Shown: positions 37,026 through 46,100 of the stretch, piece by piece
Layout: each line of letters begins with the position of its first letter
Numbering within the stretch: the stretch's first letter is position 1
Assembly: GCF_002934625.1 (NCBI RefSeq)
Contig: NZ_PTJD01000017.1
Span: 34,113-98,112, forward strand
DNA length: 64,000 nucleotides
Source: Kineococcus xinjiangensis
GTDB taxonomy: Bacteria > Actinomycetota > Actinomycetes > Actinomycetales > Kineococcaceae
Direction: 5' to 3'
Translations under genes and position numbers: made by a program
Notes under the pieces: generated by a model
Seen by the model: only the letters and a program-made list of their open reading frames with translations
What the model was told of the DNA's origin: nothing
Databases searched by the model: none

Positions 37026-38381
37026 TCAGGCGTCGAGCGCCGTGAGGACGCGCTCCACGGCGGCGACGCCCGCGTCGAGCTGCTCGACCTCGATGGTGAG
37101 GGCGGGGCGGAAGCGCACGCTGCGGGTGCCGCAGCCGAGCATGAGGATGCGCTCGTCGGTGCGCAGCCGCTCGACGACCGCGTCGCGCAGCGCGGTGTCG
37201 CGCAGGGTGAAGGCGCACATCAGGCCGCGGCCGCGCACGTCGGCGACGCCGTCGTGGCGGGCGGCGAGCTCGGTCAGCTTCCCGCGCAGGTGCTCCCCGA
37301 GGGTCGCGGCGCGCTCGACGAGCCGCTCGGACTCGATGACCTCGAGGATGCGGCGCGAGCGCACCATGTCGGTGAGGTTGCCGCCCCAGGTGGAGTTGAT
37401 GCGGGAGCTGACGGCGAAGACGTTGTCCGGCACCTCGTCGACGCGGCCGCCGGCCATCACGCCGCAGACCTGGGTCTTCTTGCCGAAGGAGACGACGTCC
37501 GGGGTGATGTCGAGCTGCTGGAACGCCCAGGCGGTGCCGGTCATGCCGCAGCCGGTCTGCACCTCGTCGACGACGAACAGGGCGTCGAACTCGTGGCACA
37601 GCTCCTGCAGGGCGCGCAGGAAGGCGGGGCGGAAGTGGTGGTCGCCGCCCTCGCCCTGGATGGGCTCGACGATGGCGCAGGCGATGTCGTGGGGGTTGGC
37701 CTCGAAGGCGGCGCGGGCCGCGGCCAGGGCGGCGCGCTCGCGCTCCTCGACGTCCACGCCGGAGGCGATGTACGGGGAGGGGATGCGCGGCCAGGCGAAC
37801 TTCGGGAAGCGCGCGACCTTGTTCGGGTCGGTGTTGGTCAGCGACATGGTGTAGCCGCTGCGGCCGTGGAAGGCGTGCTCGAGGTGGAGCACCTGGGTGC
37901 CGAGGGCCGGGTCGATGCCGTGGGCCTCGTTCCAGCGGCTCTTCCAGTCGAAGGCGACCTTGAGGGCGTTCTCGACGGCGAGCGCGCCGCCCTCGACGAA
38001 GAACAGGTGGGGCAGGCGGGGGTCGCCGAGGACGCGGGCGAAGGTGTCGACGAACCGGGCCATCTCGACGGTGTAGACGTCGGAGTTGCTCGGCTTGTTC
38101 AGCGCCGCGCGCAGCAGCTCGGCCTTGAAGTCCTCGTCCTCGGTGAGCGCGGGGTGGTTCATCCCGAGCGCGGAGGAGGCGAAGAAGGTGAAGAGGTCGA
38201 GGTAGCTGCGGCCGTCACGGGCGTCCACGAGGGTGGCGCCGCGGGAGGCGTCGAGGTCGAGGACGAACTCGAACCCGTCGGCGAGGAGGTGGCGGCCGAT
38301 GACGTCGTGCACCTCGGTGGCGGCGAGGGCCGCGCTGCGGGGCGTCACCACGTCGGCGGGGTGCTCGGCGATCTGCGTCAT
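37026..38381 (-). CDS. lat: L-lysine 6-transaminase
   Basis: 451 residues, PLP-dependent class III aminotransferase. Transfers the epsilon-amino group of lysine to 2-oxoglutarate, giving 2-aminoadipate semialdehyde. PLP lysine is K301 in SFGKKTQVCG, close to Lys300 of the mycobacterial enzyme; VDEVQTGCGMTGTAWAF, RINSTWGGNLTDMVR and HAFHGRSGYT are conserved LAT segments. ATG 38381. -35 TTGAAA and -10 TACGCT end six bases before the ATG, so the mRNA is probably leaderless. Lrp gene upstream. First gene of lat-hglS-amaB. Confidence 0.95.
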   Translation of the reverse strand: MTQIAEHPADVVTPRSAALAATEVHDVIGRHLLADGFEFVLDLDASRGATLVDARDGRSYLDLFTFFASSALGMNHPALTEDEDFKAELLRAALNKPSNSDVYTVEMARFVDTFARVLGDPRLPHLFFVEGGALAVENALKVAFDWKSRWNEAHGIDPALGTQVLHLEHAFHGRSGYTMSLTNTDPNKVARFPKFAWPRIPSPYIASGVDVEERERAALAAARAAFEANPHDIACAIVEPIQGEGGDHHFRPAFLRALQELCHEFDALFVVDEVQTGCGMTGTAWAFQQLDITPDVVSFGKKTQVCGVMAGGRVDEVPDNVFAVSSRINSTWGGNLTDMVRSRRILEVIESERLVERAATLGEHLRGKLTELAARHDGVADVRGRGLMCAFTLRDTALRDAVVERLRTDERILMLGCGTRSVRFRPALTIEVEQLDAGVAAVERVLTALDA

Positions 38382-38387
38382 GCCCGC

Positions 38388-38431
38388 AGCGTAGGGGGAG
38401 GACTTCCGGTGTTTCAAGCGAAGGGCCGGAA
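38388..38431 (-). promoter_or_regulatory. lat promoter with possible Lrp site
   Basis: Minus-strand -35 TTGAAA (38412-38417), 18-base spacer, -10 TACGCT (38388-38393), then GCGGGC and the ATG. TTCCGG (38404-38409) and CCGGAA (38426-38431) flank the -35 as an inverted pair, and a TTTCCGGTTTC copy lies upstream of lrp (38967-38977). Confidence 0.6.
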
Positions 38432-38445
38432 CATCTACGGCGATG

Positions 38446-38925
38446 TCACTCCACTGCCGGGATACGGTCGGCGTAGGCGACGCTGCGCCGCTCGAAGGCG
38501 GTGCTCAGGACGACGGTCGTGCGGGTCCGGACGTTGGCCGTGGCGCGGATCGCGGCCAGCAGCTCCTCCAGCGCCCGCGGCGAGGCCACCCGCACCAGCA
38601 GCAGGTAGCTCTCGTCCCCCGCCACGGAGTAGCAGGCCTCGATCGCCGGCAGGGACATCAGCCGCTCCGGGGCGTCGTCGGGCTGCGCCGGGTCCAGCGG
38701 CGTGATCGCGACGAACGCCGCCAGCGGCAGCCCCAGCGCCTCGGGGTCCACGTCGGCGGAGTAGGCCCGGATCACCCCCTTCGCCTCCAGGCGGCGCACC
38801 CGCGCCTGCACGGCCGAGACCGACAGGCCCGCCGCAGCGGCGAGCGTGGTCAGGGTGGCGCGCCCGTCCTCCGCGAGGAGATGCACCAGGAGGCGGTCGA
38901 TGCCGTCGTCGAGGACCTCAGTCAC
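38446..38925 (-). CDS. Lrp/AsnC family regulator
   Basis: 159 residues. HTH_AsnC domain (LLAEDGRATLTTLAAAAGLSVSAVQARVRRLEAKGVI) and a RAM ligand-binding domain (CYSVAGDESYLLLVRV). Like mycobacterial LrpA next to lat, it likely senses lysine or another amino acid and controls the downstream operon. GTG 38925 is preceded by TAGCTT at seven bases (leaderless pattern). Transcribed in the same direction as lat, 64 bp away. Confidence 0.92.
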   Translation of the reverse strand: MTEVLDDGIDRLLVHLLAEDGRATLTTLAAAAGLSVSAVQARVRRLEAKGVIRAYSADVDPEALGLPLAAFVAITPLDPAQPDDAPERLMSLPAIEACYSVAGDESYLLLVRVASPRALEELLAAIRATANVRTRTTVVLSTAFERRSVAYADRIPAVE

Positions 38926-39003
38926 GAGCGTCAAGCTAGCGGTCCGGAGCCCCGCGGAGCGGAAGATTTCCGGTTTCGCGGCGGGCCGACGCCGCATTGT
39001 GAT

Positions 39004-39040
39004 CTCCGGTGGGGGCCCCGGGTCGGCGCCCCCACCGGAG
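39004..39040 (-). terminator. Terminator of the ThuA-isomerase operon
   Basis: 13-bp perfect stem (39004-39016 with 39028-39040), six bases beyond the isomerase stop. Confidence 0.7.
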
Positions 39041-39046
39041 GCGGCG

Positions 39047-40066
39047 TCAGCCCCGGCTGGAGAAGGCCGCGTCGAAGGCCGCGGCCGGCGGCTGGATCAG
39101 CTCGCCGAGTCGGCGCACGAAGGCCAGCGCGTCGGGCGCACCCCGCAGCCGGTCCACGCCCGCGTCCTCCCACTCCACGCTCGTCGGCCCCGCGTAGCCG
39201 ATGACGTTGAGCTGGCGGAAGATCGCCTCCCACGGCACGTCGCCGTGCCCGACGGAGACGAAGTCCCAGCCGCGGCGGGTGTCCGCCCACGGCAGGTGCG
39301 AGCCGAGCCGGCCCGCGCGGCCGTCGAGCTGCTTCTTCGAGTCCTTGCAGTGCACGTGGTAGATGCGCTCGGCGAAGTCCCGCAGGAACCCGACCGGGTC
39401 GAGGTCCTGCCACACGAAGTGGCTCGGGTCGAAGTTCAGCCCGAACGCCGGGCGGTGCCCGATGGCCTCCAGCGCCCGCTTCGTCGTCCAGTAGTCGTAG
39501 GCGATCTCCGAGGGGTGCACCTCGTGGGCGAAGCGGACACCCACCTCGTCGAAGACGTCGAGGACGGGGTTCCAGCGCTCTGCGAAGTCCTGGTAGCCGC
39601 GCTCGACCATCGACTCCGGCACGGGCGGGAACATCGCCACGGTGTGCCAGATGGAGGAGCCCGTGAACCCGGTGACCGTCTGCACGCCGAGCGCGGCGGC
39701 GGTGCGGGCGGCGTCCTTCACGTACTCCGCGGCGCGCTGCCGCACGCCCTCGGGCTCACCGTCGCCCCACACGTGCTCGGGGAGGATCGCCCGGTGGCGC
39801 TCGTCGACGAGGTCGCACACCGCCTGCCCGGCCAGGTGCGCGGAGATCGTCCACACCTGCAGCCCGAACTCCTCCAGCGTCGCCTTCTTCTCCGCGACGT
39901 AGTCCGCGTCGCGGGCACCGCGGGTGGCGTCGAGGTGGTCGCCCCAGGTGGCGATCTCCAGGCCGTCGTAGCCCCACTCCGAGGCCAGCCTGCACACCTC
40001 CACGAAGGGCAGGTCGGCCCACTGGCCGGTGAAGAGCGTGACGGGTCGTGCGCTGGGCTGGGGCAC
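39047..40066 (-). CDS. Sugar phosphate isomerase/epimerase (AP endonuclease-2-like TIM barrel)
   Basis: 339 residues. Xylose-isomerase-like TIM barrel with metal-ligand regions [29 protein letters not shown] and SVEWEDAG (Glu/His/Asp). Isomerises or epimerises a sugar in the same pathway as the two oxidoreductases upstream. GTG 40066 has GAGGAGG nearby. Last gene of the operon and followed by a hairpin. Confidence 0.9.
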   Translation of the reverse strand: MPQPSARPVTLFTGQWADLPFVEVCRLASEWGYDGLEIATWGDHLDATRGARDADYVAEKKATLEEFGLQVWTISAHLAGQAVCDLVDERHRAILPEHVWGDGEPEGVRQRAAEYVKDAARTAAALGVQTVTGFTGSSIWHTVAMFPPVPESMVERGYQDFAERWNPVLDVFDEVGVRFAHEVHPSEIAYDYWTTKRALEAIGHRPAFGLNFDPSHFVWQDLDPVGFLRDFAERIYHVHCKDSKKQLDGRAGRLGSHLPWADTRRGWDFVSVGHGDVPWEAIFRQLNVIGYAGPTSVEWEDAGVDRLRGAPDALAFVRRLGELIQPPAAAFDAAFSSRG

Positions 40067-40098
40067 CTGGTCCTCCTCGGCGGGTCGGGCGGGGGTCG

Positions 40099-41292
40099 TC
40101 AGACGGGGGTGTGGGTGGAACCGTTGGCGGCACTGCGCTCCACGGCGGCGAGCACCCGCTGCACCTGCAGGCCGTCGGCGAACGACGGCGCGGGGTCGCG
40201 GCCCTCGGCGACGGCGGTGAGGAAGTCCTGCAGCTCGTGCACGAACGCGTGGTCGTAGCCGAGGCCGTGCCCGGGCGGCCACCAGTTGCCCACGTGCGGG
40301 TGGGTGGGCTCGGTGGCGAGGATGCGCCGGAACCCGCCCTCGGCGTCCGGCAGCGTCGCGTCGTGGAACGACAGCTCGTTCATCGACTCGAAGTCGAACG
40401 CGAGACTGCCCTTCGAGCCGTTGACCTCCAGCCGCATCGCGTTCTTCCGGCCCGTGGCGAAGCGGGTGGCCTCGAACGTCATGAGGGCGCCGCCGTCACC
40501 GCGGGCGATGAAGGCCGCCGCGTCGTCCACGGTGACCTCGCCGTACTCGGTGGACGCACTGGCCCCCAGGCCCGTTCCGCGACCGGCGGGGCCGGCCTCC
40601 AGCGGCCGCTGCTTCACGAACGTCTCCAGCACCCCCGTCACCCCCTGGATGACCTGTCCGGTGACGAACTGCGCCGCGTCGACGATGTGGGAGCCGATGT
40701 CGCCCAGCGCCCCGGCGCCCGCGGTCTCCTTGCGCAGCCGCCACGTGAGGGGGAACTCCGGGTCGACGATCCAGTCCTGCAGGTAGACCGCGCGGACGTG
40801 GCGGACGTCCCCGAGCCGGCCGGCCGCGACCAGTTCTCGGGCCAGCGCGAGCGCGGGGACGCGGCGGTAGTTGAAGGCCACCATGCTGCGCACGCCGCGC
40901 CGCGCGGCCTCGGCGGCGGCGGCGGCCATCTCCTCCGCCTCCTCCACCGTCGTCGCCAGCGGCTTCTCGCAGAGGACGTGCTTGCCGGCGCGCAGCGCCG
41001 CGACGGCGATCTCGGCGTGGCTGTCGCCGGGCGTGCAGACGTCGACGACGTGGACGTCGTCGCGCTCCAGCACCTCGCGCCAGTCGGTGCTGGAGCCCTC
41101 CCAGCCCAGCTGCTGCGCGGCCTCGGCGGTCCGCTGCGCGTCGCGGCCGACGAGGACCGCGCGGCGGGTCCGCACGGCGGGCGTCCCGACGTGGTCGACG
41201 GTGCGCCAGGCGTGGGAGTGCACCGCCCCCATGAAGGAGTGGCCGACGAGGGCGACGCCGAGGGGGCCGGGGGTCTCGGAGCGGTCGGGCAC
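40099..41292 (-). CDS. Gfo/Idh/MocA family oxidoreductase
   Basis: 397 residues. Nucleotide motif [23 protein letters not shown] near residue 115, [13 protein letters not shown] and DYDHAF-type histidine region ([16 protein letters not shown]). Typical inositol or sugar dehydrogenase; substrate unknown. GTG 41292 with AGGAGG five bases away is preferred over the ATG at 41367, which would overlap the upstream stop (ATGA) but adds a Pro/Thr tail. Confidence 0.9.
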   Translation of the reverse strand: MPDRSETPGPLGVALVGHSFMGAVHSHAWRTVDHVGTPAVRTRRAVLVGRDAQRTAEAAQQLGWEGSSTDWREVLERDDVHVVDVCTPGDSHAEIAVAALRAGKHVLCEKPLATTVEEAEEMAAAAAEAARRGVRSMVAFNYRRVPALALARELVAAGRLGDVRHVRAVYLQDWIVDPEFPLTWRLRKETAGAGALGDIGSHIVDAAQFVTGQVIQGVTGVLETFVKQRPLEAGPAGRGTGLGASASTEYGEVTVDDAAAFIARGDGGALMTFEATRFATGRKNAMRLEVNGSKGSLAFDFESMNELSFHDATLPDAEGGFRRILATEPTHPHVGNWWPPGHGLGYDHAFVHELQDFLTAVAEGRDPAPSFADGLQVQRVLAAVERSAANGSTHTPV

Positions 41293-41363
41293 GGTTCCTC
41301 CTGGCTGGGGCGTCCTGATCGGCTGGGGCGTGCGGGTGGGCTCGTTCGGCGGGACGGAGGGGG

Positions 41364-42485
41364 TCATCGGAGCACCGCACCGCCGGCCGCGGCGAGCGCC
41401 GGGCGCACCGACGTCCACGACCGCAGGACCTCGGCGACCTCGGGGCGGTCCTCCTCGCGCAGCGCCTCGGCGTGGGCGCGCTCCAGGGCGTCGTCGATGC
41501 GCACCCGCGCGCCCGTGGCCGCGGACTCCACGGCCGCCTCCACCATCGCGAGGCTCAGGACGTTGGCGTGGACCTCCCCCATGGGCGCGGGGCCGCCGCG
41601 CAGCGCGTGCAGGAACTCCCGCAACGCCCCGGCGATCTCCCGGCCCGGGTCCTGCGCCGCGGCCACGGTGACCGCCGCCCCGTCCGCGAGCCCCAGCACG
41701 GGAGGGTTCTCACCGTCCCAGGTGGCGCTGCCGCGCTCGGCGCTGAGGCGCCAGGAGCCGTTCCAGGAGGTCTCCAGCCCCGGACTGCACCAGCTCCCGG
41801 TGTAGGAGTACCGGGTTCCGCCGCTCATCTCGAACACCGCCGCGGCGCCCGCGTCCCCGGCGTACCAGCTCCACGGCGGGTTGAACTCCTCGCAGTAGAC
41901 GGAGACCGGCTCGGCGCCGAGGAGGAAGCGGGCCGTGTCGAACGGGTGGATCGCCATGTCCAGCAGGAGCGGGTGGGCCATCTCGTCGCGGAACCCGCCG
42001 AAGCGCGGGGCCCGGAAGAACTCCGTCGTCAGCGCGCCCGCGGTGCCCAGCGCCCGCGCCTGCTCGCGGAAGGCGAACAGGTGCGGGTGGTACCGGCGTG
42101 ACTGGCTGACCGCGAACAGCACCCCCGTCGCCTCCGACGCCGCCACCAGCGACAGGGTGCGCGCCAGCGTGTCCGCCGCCGGCTTCTCCCCCAGCACGGG
42201 CAGGCCCGCGAAGAGCGCCGCAGTGGTGACCGGGTGGTGCGCCGCGGGCACGGTGACGTCGACCACGGCGTGCGCGCCGGTGGCCTGCGCGAGTTCCACG
42301 GCGTCGGTGCCCACCGGCACCCCGGGAACCCCGCCCTCCTCCACCGCGCGCCGGGCGGCGGCCGCGTCCAGGTCCACGACGGCCGCGAGTTCCGCCCCGG
42401 GCTCGGCGAGGATCGCCGCCAGCCACGCCCGGCCCATCACCCCGGCGCCGACCAGCACGAGCCGCACCGGCTCCACGCCGCTCAC
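41364..42485 (-). CDS. Gfo/Idh/MocA family oxidoreductase
   Basis: 373 residues. [14 protein letters not shown] nucleotide loop, EKPAAD near residue 100, and [14 protein letters not shown] with the conserved His. Different from the neighbouring oxidoreductase, so the pathway probably has two oxidation or reduction steps, or an oxidise/act/reduce cycle as in keto-glycoside metabolism. GTG 42485 overlaps the ThuA stop (GTGA). Confidence 0.9.
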   Translation of the reverse strand: MSGVEPVRLVLVGAGVMGRAWLAAILAEPGAELAAVVDLDAAAARRAVEEGGVPGVPVGTDAVELAQATGAHAVVDVTVPAAHHPVTTAALFAGLPVLGEKPAADTLARTLSLVAASEATGVLFAVSQSRRYHPHLFAFREQARALGTAGALTTEFFRAPRFGGFRDEMAHPLLLDMAIHPFDTARFLLGAEPVSVYCEEFNPPWSWYAGDAGAAAVFEMSGGTRYSYTGSWCSPGLETSWNGSWRLSAERGSATWDGENPPVLGLADGAAVTVAAAQDPGREIAGALREFLHALRGGPAPMGEVHANVLSLAMVEAAVESAATGARVRIDDALERAHAEALREEDRPEVAEVLRSWTSVRPALAAAGGAVLR

Positions 42486-43267
42486 CCCCGCCCCGGCCCG
42501 GGTGCCCCGCCGGGCTCGTGGCCGGGAGCGGACCCGACGGGCGCGGAGCGCAGCAGGGCGGGGCGCTCCCGCCGCGGCCGGTCCGAGCGGGCCCAGCGCA
42601 CCCCGTTGGCGATGACCCGGCGCACGTCCGGGTGGTGGTAGACGGGGTAGTCCTGGTCGCCGGGGCTGAAGTAGAAGATCCGGCCGTGGCCGCGGCGGAA
42701 GGTGCAGCCGCTGCGGAACACCTCCCCGCCGGAGAAGGAGCTGATGAAGACCAGTTCGTCCGGTGCCGGGATGTCGAAGAACTCCCCGTACATCTCCTGC
42801 TCGTCGATGACGATCGGGTGCGGCACTCCCTGCGCGATGGGGTGGGTGGGATCGACCGTCCACACCAGCTCCCGGTCCCGCTCGCTGCGCCAGCGCAGGG
42901 TGCAGGTGGTGCCCATCAGCTTCTGGAAGACCTTCGACCAGTGCCCGGAGTGCAGGACGACGAGGCCCATGCCGTCCAGCACGTGGCCGTGGACGCGGTC
43001 GGCGACCTCGTCGGAGACCTCGGCGTGGGCGGCGTGCCCCCACCAGGTGAGGACGTCGGTGGCCGCCAGGACCTCTTCGCCCAGCCCGTGCTCCGGCTCG
43101 TCGAGGGTGGCGGTGCGCACGACGGCACCGGCGCCCAGGTTGTCCGCGATGCCCTCGGCGACGGCGCCGTGCATGCCGCGGGGGTAGCGCTCGGCCACGG
43201 CGGGCTCGTGCTGCTCGTGGCGGTTCTCCCCCCACACCGTGACGCGGACGGGGCCGGGCGCGCTCAT
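42482..43267 (-). CDS. ThuA-like protein (trehalose utilisation family)
   Basis: 261 residues. ThuA fold with [32 protein letters not shown] and [16 protein letters not shown], resembling glutamine-amidotransferase-like proteins of disaccharide use. ThuA in rhizobia works with trehalose 3-dehydrogenase products. ATG 43267. First gene of the operon, behind a LacI-like operator. Confidence 0.9.
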   Translation of the reverse strand: MSAPGPVRVTVWGENRHEQHEPAVAERYPRGMHGAVAEGIADNLGAGAVVRTATLDEPEHGLGEEVLAATDVLTWWGHAAHAEVSDEVADRVHGHVLDGMGLVVLHSGHWSKVFQKLMGTTCTLRWRSERDRELVWTVDPTHPIAQGVPHPIVIDEQEMYGEFFDIPAPDELVFISSFSGGEVFRSGCTFRRGHGRIFYFSPGDQDYPVYHHPDVRRVIANGVRWARSDRPRRERPALLRSAPVGSAPGHEPGGAPGPGRG

Positions 43268-43340
43268 CGGGTCTCCTCGGCGGTGCGGGCGGGCGTCGGC
43301 CTGCGCCGCTCCCGCCCACCGTCGATGCGGTTCGACGCGG

Positions 43341-43378
43341 ACTCTAACGACGCGCCCAGCGGCGTGACAACGCTCTCA
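43341..43378 (-). promoter_or_regulatory. ThuA operon promoter with LacI-like operator
   Basis: Minus strand: -35 TTGTCA (43365-43370), 18-base spacer, -10 TAGAGT (43341-43346). The -35 lies inside the 14-bp LacI-like site TGACAACGCTCTCA (43365-43378; 10 of 14 positions symmetric, TGA..CG..TCA core). Confidence 0.6.
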
Positions 43379-43412
43379 CGGGCTCGGCGCGCCGCCCGCC
43401 GCCCCGGGCTGC

Positions 43413-43482
43413 GGGGCCTCACCCCAGGGGCCTCACCCCAGGGGCCTCACCCCAGGGGCCTCACCCCAGGGGCCTCACTCCC
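43413..43482 (-). repeat. 14-bp tandem repeat, five copies
   Basis: Unit GGGGCCTCACCCCA at 43413, 43427, 43441, 43455 and, changed, 43469. The last copy overlaps the thioesterase stop codon (43475-43477). Confidence 0.8.
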
Positions 43483-43981
43483 AGGGCCGCAGGGGCACGT
43501 CCTCCCCGAGGTGGCGCAGGAGCTGCGCGCGGTGCTCCCCGTCCAGCGGCTGCGGCTGTCCCGTCGCCCGGTCCACGCACACCATCCGCGAGCGCGAGCG
43601 GGCGTAGACCACGCCGGCCGCCGGGTCGAGCACCTCGTGGCCGAGGTCGACACTGCTGCGGCCCACCCGCAGCACCCACGTGTCCACCGCCACCCCGCTG
43701 ATGCCCGCGGGGCCGGCCACGAACCCGCAGCGCGGCAGCAGCGGCCGCAGGTACTCGATCTCCTGCCGCGCCATCACCAGCACCCGCGGCAGGACGGTGC
43801 CGTCCGCGCACAGGCCGGCCGCCTCGAAGGAGGCGAAGCGTGCGTCCTCCAGGTAGCGCAGGTAGGCGGCGTTGTTGACGTGGCCGAAGACGTCGACGTC
43901 GGAGAACCGGACCTGGACCGCCACGCGCACCGGCCCGGCGGCCGGGCCCTGCCCGGGAGATGGCTGCGCTGCCTCGCTCAC
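43475..43981 (-). CDS. Acyl-CoA thioesterase (4HBT hot-dog family)
   Basis: 168 residues. Hot-dog thioesterase with VRFSDVDVFGHVNNAAYLRYLEDAR, the 4HBT Asp/His/Asn signature, hydrolysing acyl-CoA or 4-hydroxybenzoyl-type thioesters. GTG 43981; a Gly/Pro tail precedes the domain. The stop codon sits inside a 14-bp tandem-repeat array. Confidence 0.88.
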   Translation of the reverse strand: MSEAAQPSPGQGPAAGPVRVAVQVRFSDVDVFGHVNNAAYLRYLEDARFASFEAAGLCADGTVLPRVLVMARQEIEYLRPLLPRCGFVAGPAGISGVAVDTWVLRVGRSSVDLGHEVLDPAAGVVYARSRSRMVCVDRATGQPQPLDGEHRAQLLRHLGEDVPLRPWE

Positions 43982-44129
43982 ACCCCCACCCTGCCGCAGT
44001 GCCCCCGCTCCCCCCGGCACCGGGGGCACGAGGACCGCAGGAGGCACGAGGAGCGCAGGGGGCCGCGGCCCACCGGCGTCCTGCTCGATCGCAGGACGGG
44101 AGCCGCGCCCACCACGGCAGACTGCCCCC

Positions 44130-45224
44130 ATGCGCGAACCCGCCCCCGTCGTCCGCCAGGTCGAGCTGCACTTCCACCAGGAGTCCCGGGAGGGCGCGAC
44201 CCACACCAACCTCTCCGCCGTCCGGGAGGACGGGGAGCACCTGTGGCTCGCGGGCGACGAGACGGCCACGGTCGAGCGCCTCAGCGCCGAGGTCCGCGAC
44301 GGGGTCGTCAGCGGCTACGGCGACCAGCGCACCGTCCACCTCGCCGAGCTGGTGGAGCTGCCCTCCCCGGAGGACGAGGAGGTCGACGTCGAGGGGCTGG
44401 CGCGCTCCGGCCCGTGGTTGTGGGCGGTGGGCTCGCACAGCCTCAAGCGCAAGAAGATCCGCCCCGAGGACTCCGACGAGAAGGCCCGCAAGCGCCTGGG
44501 GAAGCTCGTGCGGGAGGAGAACCGCTACGTCCTGGTCCGGCTGCCCGTCGACCCCGCCACGGGCCTGCCCGCCCGCGAGGTGCAGGGGCCGGACGGCGAG
44601 GTGCTGACGTCGGCCGTCCTCGGCGGGCACGGCGACTCCCTCGCGGAGGTGCTCGCCGACGACAAGCTGCTCGCGCCGTTCTTCGCGATCCCCAGCAAGG
44701 ACAACGGCGTCGACGTCGAGGGTCTCGCCGCGCACGGGGAGCGCCTCTACGTCGGCTTCCGCGGGCCGGTGCTGCGCGGCTGGGCCGTCGTCGTGGAGGT
44801 GCTGCCCGAGACGCATCCGAAGCACGCGCACCGGCTGGAGCTGCGGGAGTTCCCGGAGGGCGGGACGTACCGCCTGCACCTGCTGGACCTCGGCGGGCTC
44901 GGCATCCGCGACCTGTGCCCCGACGGCGACGACCTGCTGGTGCTCGCCGGGCCCAGCATGAGCCTGTCCGGCCCGGTGCGCGTGCACCGCTGGGTCGGCG
45001 GCTGCGCGAACGACGCCCCCGCCGTGCTGCGCGCGGAGGACCTCCCCGTCGCGCTGGTCCTCGCCCACGGGGAGGGCGAGGACCACGCCGAGGGCATCGC
45101 CGTGCTCGACGAGACCGGCGAGGGCGGGGGGCGACGGATGCTCGTCGTGCACGACTCCCCCGCCGCGTGCCGGCACACCGGGTCCGGGGCGATCCTCGCC
45201 GACGTGGTGGACCTGCCGGGCTGA
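44130..45224 (+). CDS. DUF3616 family protein
   Basis: 364 residues, no signal peptide. Beta-propeller-like repeats (EDGEHLWLAGDETATVERL, DVEGLARSGPWLWAVGSHS, DVEGLAAHGERLYVGFRGP) match the DUF3616 family of unknown function. The SHSLKRKKIRPE segment is a conserved landmark. ATG 44130. Confidence 0.82.
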   Translation: MREPAPVVRQVELHFHQESREGATHTNLSAVREDGEHLWLAGDETATVERLSAEVRDGVVSGYGDQRTVHLAELVELPSPEDEEVDVEGLARSGPWLWAVGSHSLKRKKIRPEDSDEKARKRLGKLVREENRYVLVRLPVDPATGLPAREVQGPDGEVLTSAVLGGHGDSLAEVLADDKLLAPFFAIPSKDNGVDVEGLAAHGERLYVGFRGPVLRGWAVVVEVLPETHPKHAHRLELREFPEGGTYRLHLLDLGGLGIRDLCPDGDDLLVLAGPSMSLSGPVRVHRWVGGCANDAPAVLRAEDLPVALVLAHGEGEDHAEGIAVLDETGEGGGRRMLVVHDSPAACRHTGSGAILADVVDLPG

Positions 45225-45230
45225 GCGGCG

Positions 45231-46100
45231 TCAGCCGGGGAGGACGCGCGTCACCACGTGCGGGATCCCGCCCCGCCCGCGCACGGCGGTGCGCCAGCCG
45301 TCCCCGTCCCGGGCCGCGACGTGCTGCACGGTCGAGCCGAGCAGCAGCGGCTTGGCGAACTGCACGTCCACCGTCAGCGCCTGCGGCAGGCGGGCGTCGA
45401 GGGTGGCGAGGCTGCGCGCGGCCGTCCACATGCCGTGGGCGATGGCCCGCTTGAAGCCCAGCAGCCGGGCGCTCGCGGTGGACAGGTGGATGGGGTTCAC
45501 GTCACCGCTGACTCCGGCGTAGCGGCGGCCGGTGTCGGCGGGCACCCGCCACAGGGCGGGCTGGCCGGCGTCGGGCATCGGCAGGTCCACCGCGTCGTCG
45601 GCCACCGCCCCGGCGGGCGCGCTCGCGCCGCGGGCGAGGTAGGTGCTCACACCCCGCCACACCGGCTCCCCGTCACCCGTGCCGACTTCGGCGACCAGGT
45701 CCACGACGGCACCGCTGCGGTGGCTGCGCACCGGTGCGGCGCTCGCCCGCACGGTGAGCTCTTCCCCCAGGCGCAGCGGACGGGACTGCTCGATGCGCTG
45801 CCGGACGTGGACGAGGCCCACCAGCCGGAACGGGAACGGCTCCGTCACCATCAGGGCCATCTGCGCGCCGAAGCCCAGGATGTGCGGGAACGTCGGCGGC
45901 AGGTCGTCGCGCAGCGGGAAGCCGCACACCCGGTCGTAGGCGGCGAGCCGGTCCGCGTCCACTCGCACGCCCCGCTGCTCCAGCGCGGTACGGGTGGGGT
46001 CGGCCGACGGGTCGGGCCGGGAGGTGACGGCGCGCGGGTACAGCCGGGCGAGGACGGGCGGGGCGTCGAGGACGCGGACGAAGGGTGCCACGGTGCTCAC
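45231..46100 (-). CDS. MaoC-type enoyl-CoA/acyl-thioester dehydratase
   Basis: 289 residues. C-terminal hot-dog MaoC domain with GDVNPIHLSTASARLLGFKRAIAHGMW (hydratase-2 motif, catalytic Asp/His). Similar in design and setting to mycobacterial HtdX. Hydrates enoyl or dehydrates 3-hydroxyacyl thioesters. GTG 46100 overlaps the FabG4-like stop (GTGA). Confidence 0.88.
   Translation of the reverse strand: MSTVAPFVRVLDAPPVLARLYPRAVTSRPDPSADPTRTALEQRGVRVDADRLAAYDRVCGFPLRDDLPPTFPHILGFGAQMALMVTEPFPFRLVGLVHVRQRIEQSRPLRLGEELTVRASAAPVRSHRSGAVVDLVAEVGTGDGEPVWRGVSTYLARGASAPAGAVADDAVDLPMPDAGQPALWRVPADTGRRYAGVSGDVNPIHLSTASARLLGFKRAIAHGMWTAARSLATLDARLPQALTVDVQFAKPLLLGSTVQHVAARDGDGWRTAVRGRGGIPHVVTRVLPG

Noticed and set aside
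43413..43482. CRISPR-like repeats
   Set aside because: Units are directly joined with no spacers and are only 14 bp; no cas genes.
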